From an uncultured Clostridia bacterium (GTDB lineage Bacteria; Bacillota; Clostridia; TANB77; CAG-508), in the NCBI GenBank assembly GCA_948560265.1, contig CAOXTD010000016.1:26463-37509 (forward strand): a stretch of 11,047 bases of DNA, read 5' to 3'. The position numbers were made by a program, and so were the translations under genes. The notes under the pieces were generated by a model. That model had not been told where the DNA came from, made no database searches, and saw only the letters and a list, made by a program, of their open reading frames with translations. Every line of letters begins with the position of its first letter. Position 1 is the first letter of the stretch. Of this stretch, positions 7,406 through 11,047 are shown in pieces.

Positions 7406-9346
7406 ATGAAAAATAAATATAATAATGATGCCATAATTGGCGGTGGAAATATTACAGCAAGTCTTACGCAAAAAGGTGAATTATTAAGAGTCATGTATCC
7501 AGCACCGGATTTTAGAAACTGGATAGATGAGTTTGTAACAGGAATCAAAATCAATGACTCAGGAATGATATATTTGCATGATGATATTAATAATCAATAT
7601 CATCAGTATTATACGGAAAATACCAATATATTACACACTGAGATTACAAACACATACTTTAATTTAAGTATCAAGCAAACGGATTTTGCTTTACTAAAAA
7701 ATAGTGTACTAGTAAAAAAGTATGAATTTGAAAATAAGAATAGTATTGACTTAAATGTCAATTTCTTAGTGCATGCAAAATTATTATCAGATGTCAATAA
7801 TATGGTTGGCTCTGAAATAAGAGAAAATGCATTAATTCAATATTGCCATGATTATTGCTTGTATACATTTTCTAAAATGCCATTTATGAGTTATCAATTA
7901 AATGACACAAAAGAAAATATAGAAAGTGGAGTAATCCAAGATAAAGACTATATTGGTATGTCTTGTGATTCTAGTATCAGTTATGATATAGGAATTTTAA
8001 AGCCAGGAGAGAAAAAAGAATTAGTCCTTTATTTATATTTCAAAATAAATGGCGAAAAGCAAACAGAGGAGAGTATTAAAAAGGAATTAACAGAGATTCG
8101 CAAACTAGATGTGGTAAAGGAAGGACAAGCAGTAGAAAAATATTGGAAGAAATATGTCAAAGAACATCTAGGAATTGAATTAAGGCCAGAAACGAGTAAA
8201 TTTAATAAAAAGTTTAATCAAGTTTATCAAAGAAGTATTTTGCTATTTCCACTTCTTACCAATGATACAACAGGAGGAATTTCCGCCACAGTAGAAATTG
8301 ATGAAAATATGACACAATGTGGTAGATACAGCTATTGTTGGCCAAGAGATGCAGTGTTTGTAACGAGAGCATTAGATAAAGTAAAAATGACAAAAGAAAC
8401 AGAGAAATTCTATAAAACATTTTGCAAAGATACCCAAAACAAGAATGGAATGTGGGAGCAAAGATTTTATACAGATGGAAGATTAGCACCTTGCTGGGGA
8501 TATCAAATTGACGAAACTGCAAGTGTTATCTTTGGAATTTATGAGCATTATAAAGTAGTAAAAGATGCTAAATTTTTGAAAGATACTTATAAAATGTGTG
8601 AAAACGCAGCTAAATTTTTGTGTACATATATGGATAATGTTTTAGGAACACACGACGAATCAGACATTGTGAAAAATGAAATAGAGGCAACTTATCATAC
8701 AGAAGAAAGAAACAAATTACCAGTCAGTTATGATTTGTGGGAAATGCATGAAGGAGTCCATCTATATTCTTTAGCAGCTATTTATGCAGCATTCCAATCG
8801 ATGAAAGAAATGAATGAGATATTAAGACCAGTATTTGAAACCAATAATAGACTAAAAGTAGAAGCAATGAACAAGCTAGAAGCAAGAATAGTAAAATATC
8901 AAGAAGAAATCAAAAACTTTATCTTAACTAATTTATATGATGAACAAACGAAAACCTTTTTAAGAAACCAAAATGATAACCGCACAGACATTAGTGAATT
9001 AGGAATTGTAGAGCCTTTTGAAATATTTTCTCCAAAAGAGAAAAAAGTATTAAACACTGTAGAAAGAATCAATATGACATTGAGAACCTATACAGGTGGC
9101 TATTTAAGATTTGAACAAGATCATTATCGAGGTGGAAATAGCCCATGGCCAATTTCTACTGCATGGATGGGATTGTATTATCAAAAAGCAGGAGAAAAAA
9201 CAAAAGCCAAAGAATGCCTTGAATTCATCGTCAATACGGCTAATCAACATGGCTTTTTAGCAGAACAAGTCAGCAATGACACCATGCAACCAAATTGGGC
9301 AAATGGACTAGGATGGGCTCATGCAATGTTTATTCTTTCTGTTTAG
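7406..9346 (+). CDS. Glycoside hydrolase family 15 protein (glucoamylase-type)
   Basis: This is a 646-aa inverting alpha-glucosidase of the GH15 clan, expected to release glucose from the non-reducing ends of malto-oligosaccharides, starch fragments or glycogen. The N-terminal ~255 residues are a beta-rich domain typical of bacterial GH15 enzymes. The (alpha/alpha)6 catalytic barrel follows. Landmarks are YCWPRDAVFVTRAL (Trp312-Asp315), APCWGYQIDETA, the catalytic-acid motif SYDLWEMHEG (Glu446), SPWPISTAWMG, and the catalytic-base motif FLAEQV (Glu620). Assignment of Glu446 and Glu620 rests on alignment to known bacterial glucoamylase motifs. No signal peptide is present, so the enzyme acts in the cytoplasm, which favours storage glycogen or imported dextrins. 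The related GH15 activities on trehalose or dextran cannot be excluded. AGGAG at 7395-7399 lies 6 bases before the ATG. The TAG stop shares its G with a repeat that starts at 9346. Confidence 0.92.
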   Translation: MKNKYNNDAIIGGGNITASLTQKGELLRVMYPAPDFRNWIDEFVTGIKINDSGMIYLHDDINNQYHQYYTENTNILHTEITNTYFNLSIKQTDFALLKNSVLVKKYEFENKNSIDLNVNFLVHAKLLSDVNNMVGSEIRENALIQYCHDYCLYTFSKMPFMSYQLNDTKENIESGVIQDKDYIGMSCDSSISYDIGILKPGEKKELVLYLYFKINGEKQTEESIKKELTEIRKLDVVKEGQAVEKYWKKYVKEHLGIELRPETSKFNKKFNQVYQRSILLFPLLTNDTTGGISATVEIDENMTQCGRYSYCWPRDAVFVTRALDKVKMTKETEKFYKTFCKDTQNKNGMWEQRFYTDGRLAPCWGYQIDETASVIFGIYEHYKVVKDAKFLKDTYKMCENAAKFLCTYMDNVLGTHDESDIVKNEIEATYHTEERNKLPVSYDLWEMHEGVHLYSLAAIYAAFQSMKEMNEILRPVFETNNRLKVEAMNKLEARIVKYQEEIKNFILTNLYDEQTKTFLRNQNDNRTDISELGIVEPFEIFSPKEKKVLNTVERINMTLRTYTGGYLRFEQDHYRGGNSPWPISTAWMGLYYQKAGEKTKAKECLEFIVNTANQHGFLAEQVSNDTMQPNWANGLGWAHAMFILSV

Positions 9347-9368
9347 TGTCAGGTTAGGGACACACCTT
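9346..9368 (+). repeat. Solo GGGGAC-family repeat head (GACACACC type)
   Basis: This 23-bp sequence differs at one position from the inner left head at 9999-10021 (GGTTAGGGAC here, GGTTGGGGAC there). Its first G is the last base of the TAG stop of the glycoside hydrolase. GTGTC and GACAC within it can pair to make a 5-bp hairpin with an 8-base loop. No inverted partner is seen immediately nearby; the nearest inverted copy is at 10993-11015. Confidence 0.75.
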
Positions 9369-9403
9369 AAAAATATATAATTAAGCTTGCTTTTTGTCGT
9401 ATT

Positions 9404-9431
9404 TTGTAATACACTAACAATATCATATAAA
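9404..9431 (+). promoter_or_regulatory. Candidate promoter for the small anchored protein
   Basis: TTGTAA (9404-9409) and TATAAA (9426-9431) are separated by 16 bases and lie shortly before the AGGAGG at 9446-9451. Matches to consensus are 4/6 and 5/6. This would let the small gene be expressed independently of the glycoside hydrolase. Support is positional only. Confidence 0.35.
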
Positions 9432-9459
9432 AATGAAGAAATAAAAGGAGGAAAAAAGA

Positions 9460-9858
9460 ATGAACAAAAAAGTATTAATGATTGTAGTAGCTGTTGTAGT
9501 AGCCATTGTAGTAATAGTAGGAGGATACTTTCTATTATTTTCAGGAAAATCAAGCCTAAAGAAAGAAGTGGTTAGCCAAGAAAATTATGAGAAGATACTT
9601 GATGAAGTAGGTAAGAAATTTGGGGAAAGTGACGAAGCATACTATTATACTTATGCTTGTATCTACCATACTGCAAAAGCAGGGTTTACAGACGAATACC
9701 TTCAAAGTAAAGATGAAAGCTTACTATACAAAGATATTTCAGGAAAAACAGTTCAACAATTAATTGATGAAGGAAAACAATTAATGGAAAAAAATAATGT
9801 GACAATAGAAGAATACAAACAAAAACTAACAGATTTAGGTGGTTCATTAGCAAAATAG
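9460..9858 (+). CDS. Small membrane-anchored extracytoplasmic protein (hypothetical)
   Basis: This 132-aa protein has a strong N-terminal hydrophobic segment (about residues 5-27, rich in V and I, ending GGYFLLF) after the basic MNKK. A soluble helical domain follows that includes YEKILDEVGKKFGESDEAYYYTYACIYHTAKAGF. No lipobox cysteine is visible at the end of the hydrophobic segment, so it should remain as a signal anchor or be an uncleaved export signal, with the domain outside the membrane. I do not recognise the family. The start is strongly supported by AGGAGG (9446-9451) with 8-base spacing. It lies between two direct copies of GGGGAC-family repeats (9346 and 9858), and its TAG stop shares its G with the second. 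Function is unknown. Confidence 0.8.
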   Translation: MNKKVLMIVVAVVVAIVVIVGGYFLLFSGKSSLKKEVVSQENYEKILDEVGKKFGESDEAYYYTYACIYHTAKAGFTDEYLQSKDESLLYKDISGKTVQQLIDEGKQLMEKNNVTIEEYKQKLTDLGGSLAK

Positions 9859-9887
9859 TGTCATATTGGGGACGTTCCTTTTTCTGA
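9858..9887 (+). repeat. Outer left head (GGGGACGTTCC type)
   Basis: GTGTCATATTGGGGACGTTCC followed by TTTTTCTGA. Positions 9861-9887 match the reverse complement of 11021-11047 except at two bases (TA here for GG). The first G is the last base of the TAG stop of the small anchored-protein gene. Confidence 0.8.
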
Positions 9888-9890
9888 TGA

Positions 9891-9993
9891 ATAAGTGAGC
9901 GCTGCCTGTGGCAGAAACAGCGAACTTATGAATAGGCATAAACTATTGTTGTAGACTTTGCAAAGTCAAAGGCTAAAACAATTAGTTTGATGC
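9891..9993. repeat. Two tandem imperfect hairpins in the left linker
   Basis: The first hairpin (9891-9929) pairs ATAAGT with ACTTAT and GCTG with CAGC; an alternative inner stem is CTGCC-TGT-GGCAG (9902-9914). The second (9936-9993) is centred on a perfect 14-bp palindrome GACTTTGCAAAGTC (9954-9967), with outer pairings TTGTT/AACAA, AAACTA/TTAGTTT and GCAT/ATGC. No ORF is visible here. Y1 transposases recognise hairpins, so these are candidate binding or cleavage structures. Their absence on the right flank is notable. Confidence 0.65.
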
Positions 9994-9998
9994 TCGCA

Positions 9999-10021
9999 GT
10001 GTCAGGTTGGGGACACACCTT
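9999..10021 (+). repeat. Inner left head (GGGGACACACC type)
   Basis: A 23-bp head whose bases 10000-10021 are a perfect inverted match to 10993-11014. GTGTC (9999-10003) and GACAC (10012-10016) can close a small hairpin. It has one difference from the solo head at 9346-9368. Confidence 0.85.
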
Positions 10022-10035
10022 GAGAATTTAAAATC

Positions 10036-10069
10036 AAAAAATGGCTTTAGTTGCCATTTTTTTCTTTTT
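10036..10069 (+). terminator. Rho-independent terminator upstream of the transposase gene
   Basis: AAAAAATGGC (10036-10045) pairs with GCCATTTTTT (10053-10062) around a 7-base loop, followed by TCTTTTT. The A-tract before the stem makes it potentially bidirectional. It would isolate the transposase from transcription of the glycoside hydrolase and small-protein genes. The stem has few G-C pairs, so efficiency is uncertain. Confidence 0.7.
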
Positions 10070-10092
10070 GATATAGCATTATTAAATAAAGT

Positions 10093-10121
10093 ATGATATA
10101 GTACGAAAAAGATATTATAAT
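10093..10121 (+). promoter_or_regulatory. Candidate promoter of the transposase gene
   Basis: A perfect TATAAT (10116-10121) has ATGATA (10093-10098, 4/6 to TTGACA) 17 bases upstream. It lies after the terminator and about 84 bases before the transposase ATG, leaving a leader of roughly 75 bases. The leader contains a start-stop ATGTAG at 10183-10188. Confidence 0.5.
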
Positions 10122-10204
10122 TTAAGGGAACATAGGAAGTAATAAAAATAGGAGACAATAATTGAATTAGGGGGCAAAGACAATGTAGAAAGGAAGAAGG
10201 TATT

Positions 10205-10987
10205 ATGTCTCGTAGTTCAAGAGAAAATCAAAAATCTTATACAAATGTTTATCATGTTATTCTTCGAAGTATTAATCAACAAGAAATTTTTTATGATAAC
10301 AATGATAGAAGCAAATTTCTAAAATGTTTAAAATTAACAAAGGAAAAGTATCAGTATGATTTGTATGCATATATTTTAATGAATAATCATGTTCATTTAT
10401 TAATTATGGATAAAGAAAATAATTTATCAAAAATCATACAGTCGTTAGCAACAAGCTATGCAATGTATTTTAACAAGAAATATCAACGAATTGGTCATGT
10501 GTTCTACAATAGATTTAAGAGCAAAGAAATAGAAAATTTAGGATATTTTCTAAATGTTATAAGGTATATTCATTTTAATTGCGAAAAAGCTAAAATGTGC
10601 GAGTTTGATAAGTTTTATTGGAGCAGTTATCATGATTTTTTTAAGCTCACTTCATTAACTGACACAACAAGGGTATTAAAAATAATTGAGTTAAACCAAA
10701 ATGAATTTCAATATATTCATGAAGAATATAGAAAACTTAAAGGCTTTGAAAAAGATAATTTTGAGTTGGAAGAGATTAACTTGGATGACAAATTAGCTGT
10801 ACAGAAAATAAAGGAACAATTGAAAATAGATAATCTTGTCAGTATTCAAAATTTCAATAATAGAAAAAGAGATGAAATTATCTCGAATATTTTGAAAATA
10901 GAAGGAATAAAGAAAAATCAACTTGCAAGGATCTTAGGTGTTAGTGAGAGATTAATATATAGAGCAGTAGAGAAAAATAGAAATTAG
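10205..10987 (+). CDS. REP-associated tyrosine transposase (RAYT; Y1_Tnp/HUH) with C-terminal HTH
   Basis: This 260-aa single-strand DNA transposase belongs to the Y1 (IS200-like) HUH superfamily, in the branch that acts on REP palindromes. The N-terminus reads SYTNVYHVILRSINQQEIFYD. The HUH metal motif is NNHVHLLI, with His62 and His64. The helix with the candidate nucleophile is LATSYAMYFNKKY (Tyr85 or Tyr88). The family signature RIGHVFYNRFKSKEI (~95-109) follows, then NVIRYIHFNCEKAKM. The last ~25 residues (IKKNQLARILGVSERLIYRAV) form a helix-turn-helix that goes beyond the minimal Y1 domain and could bind DNA or autoregulate. All catalytic motifs are intact. The start is supported by AGGAAGAAGG (10191-10200), 4 bases before the ATG. 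The gene is bracketed by inverted heads, its likely substrates. RAYTs are usually single-copy and move REPs rather than themselves. Confidence 0.92.
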   Translation: MSRSSRENQKSYTNVYHVILRSINQQEIFYDNNDRSKFLKCLKLTKEKYQYDLYAYILMNNHVHLLIMDKENNLSKIIQSLATSYAMYFNKKYQRIGHVFYNRFKSKEIENLGYFLNVIRYIHFNCEKAKMCEFDKFYWSSYHDFFKLTSLTDTTRVLKIIELNQNEFQYIHEEYRKLKGFEKDNFELEEINLDDKLAVQKIKEQLKIDNLVSIQNFNNRKRDEIISNILKIEGIKKNQLARILGVSERLIYRAVEKNRN

Positions 10988-10992
10988 AGGTA

Positions 10993-11015
10993 AAGGTGTG
11001 TCCCCAACCTGACAA
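10993..11015 (-). repeat. Inner right head (GGGGACACACC type, inverted)
   Basis: Reverse complement of the inner left head: bases 10993-11014 match 10000-10021 perfectly. It begins 5 bases after the TAG stop of the transposase. Its outer edge CTGACA (11009-11014) pairs with TGTCAG (11019-11024), giving a short hairpin that joins it to the outer head. Confidence 0.85.
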
Positions 11016-11020
11016 CTTTG

Positions 11021-11047
11021 TCAGAAAAAGGAACGTCCCCAACCTGA
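11021..11047 (-). repeat. Outer right head (GGGGACGTTCC type, inverted)
   Basis: Reverse complement of the outer left head, 25 of 27 positions identical to 9861-9887. It reaches the last base of the window, so it may continue beyond it. Confidence 0.8.

Larger units (their letters stand above)
9858..11047. mobile_element. RAYT transposase unit with nested inverted REP-like heads
   Basis: The unit runs from the outer left head to the end of the window and encloses the Y1-type transposase gene. The outer ends (9861-9887 and reverse complement of 11021-11047) match 25/27. The inner ends (10000-10021 and reverse complement of 10993-11014) match 22/22. Both flanks read outer head, linker, inner head toward the gene. 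The left linker is 111 bases of hairpin-forming DNA, while the right linker is only 5 to 6 bases. This matches the known arrangement of REP-associated tyrosine transposases flanked by inverted REPs. The right boundary may lie outside the window, since the outer head reaches the last base. Confidence 0.75.

Noticed and set aside
9308..9553. Minus-strand frame across the start of the small anchored-protein gene
   Set aside because: It is the complement of the valine-rich membrane segment and of an AGGAGG-containing leader, with no start signal of its own.
10162..10188. Minimal ORFs in the transposase leader (TTG-AAT-TAG and start-stop ATG-TAG with a GGGGG upstream)
   Set aside because: They might cause ribosome pausing, but such short combinations are common by chance and nothing else supports them.
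9858..11047. CRISPR array or tRNA-type repeats as the explanation of the GGGGAC repeats
   Set aside because: There are only a few copies, mixed in orientation and irregularly spaced, next to a Y1 transposase; no regular spacers and no cloverleaf.

Overview
The window looks like a chromosomal segment of a low-GC Gram-positive bacterium, most likely an uncultured gut-type member of the Clostridia. The grounds are the strong A+T bias, AGA-dominated arginine codons, strong AGGAGG-type ribosome binding sites, and a Clostridia-like pairing of rsmD with a coiled-coil 'ATPase-like' gene and a SpoIIIE/FtsK translocase. No rRNA, tRNA or CRISPR array is visible.

Region 1 (1-6924) is housekeeping and reads rightwards. 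It holds the 3' part of rsmD (16S rRNA guanine-N2 methyltransferase), a 145-aa coiled-coil protein, a terminator, a candidate promoter overlapping a perfect 21-bp inverted repeat, and ftsK/spoIIIE from a GTG start. Next come a long coiled-coil protein of unknown function and a beta-CASP metallo-beta-lactamase RNA-processing-type hydrolase.

Region 2 (6925-7405) is not empty. On the minus strand there is a 59-aa two-helix membrane protein (6985-7164) with its own promoter, a strong AGGAGG and a rho-independent terminator (6925-6956). To its right lies a 116-bp mini-element with inverted ends (7277-7392), ending 2 bp before the ribosome binding site of the next gene.

Region 3 (7406-9858) holds a cytoplasmic family-15 glycoside hydrolase (glucoamylase type) and a small membrane-anchored protein. 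Each is followed by a GGGGAC-type repeat that begins on the last base of its TAG stop codon.

Region 4 (9858-11047) is a RAYT/REP system. A Y1-type (HUH) REP-associated tyrosine transposase with an added C-terminal helix-turn-helix is bracketed by nested, inverted, two-headed repeats. The outer pair matches 25/27 and the inner pair 22/22. The left flank carries an additional ~110 bp of hairpin-forming DNA that the right flank lacks. Related heads occur alone after the glycoside hydrolase and, diverged, in the mini-element of region 2, so the window shows a transposase together with probable non-autonomous relatives of its substrate. This is the most interesting part of the window.
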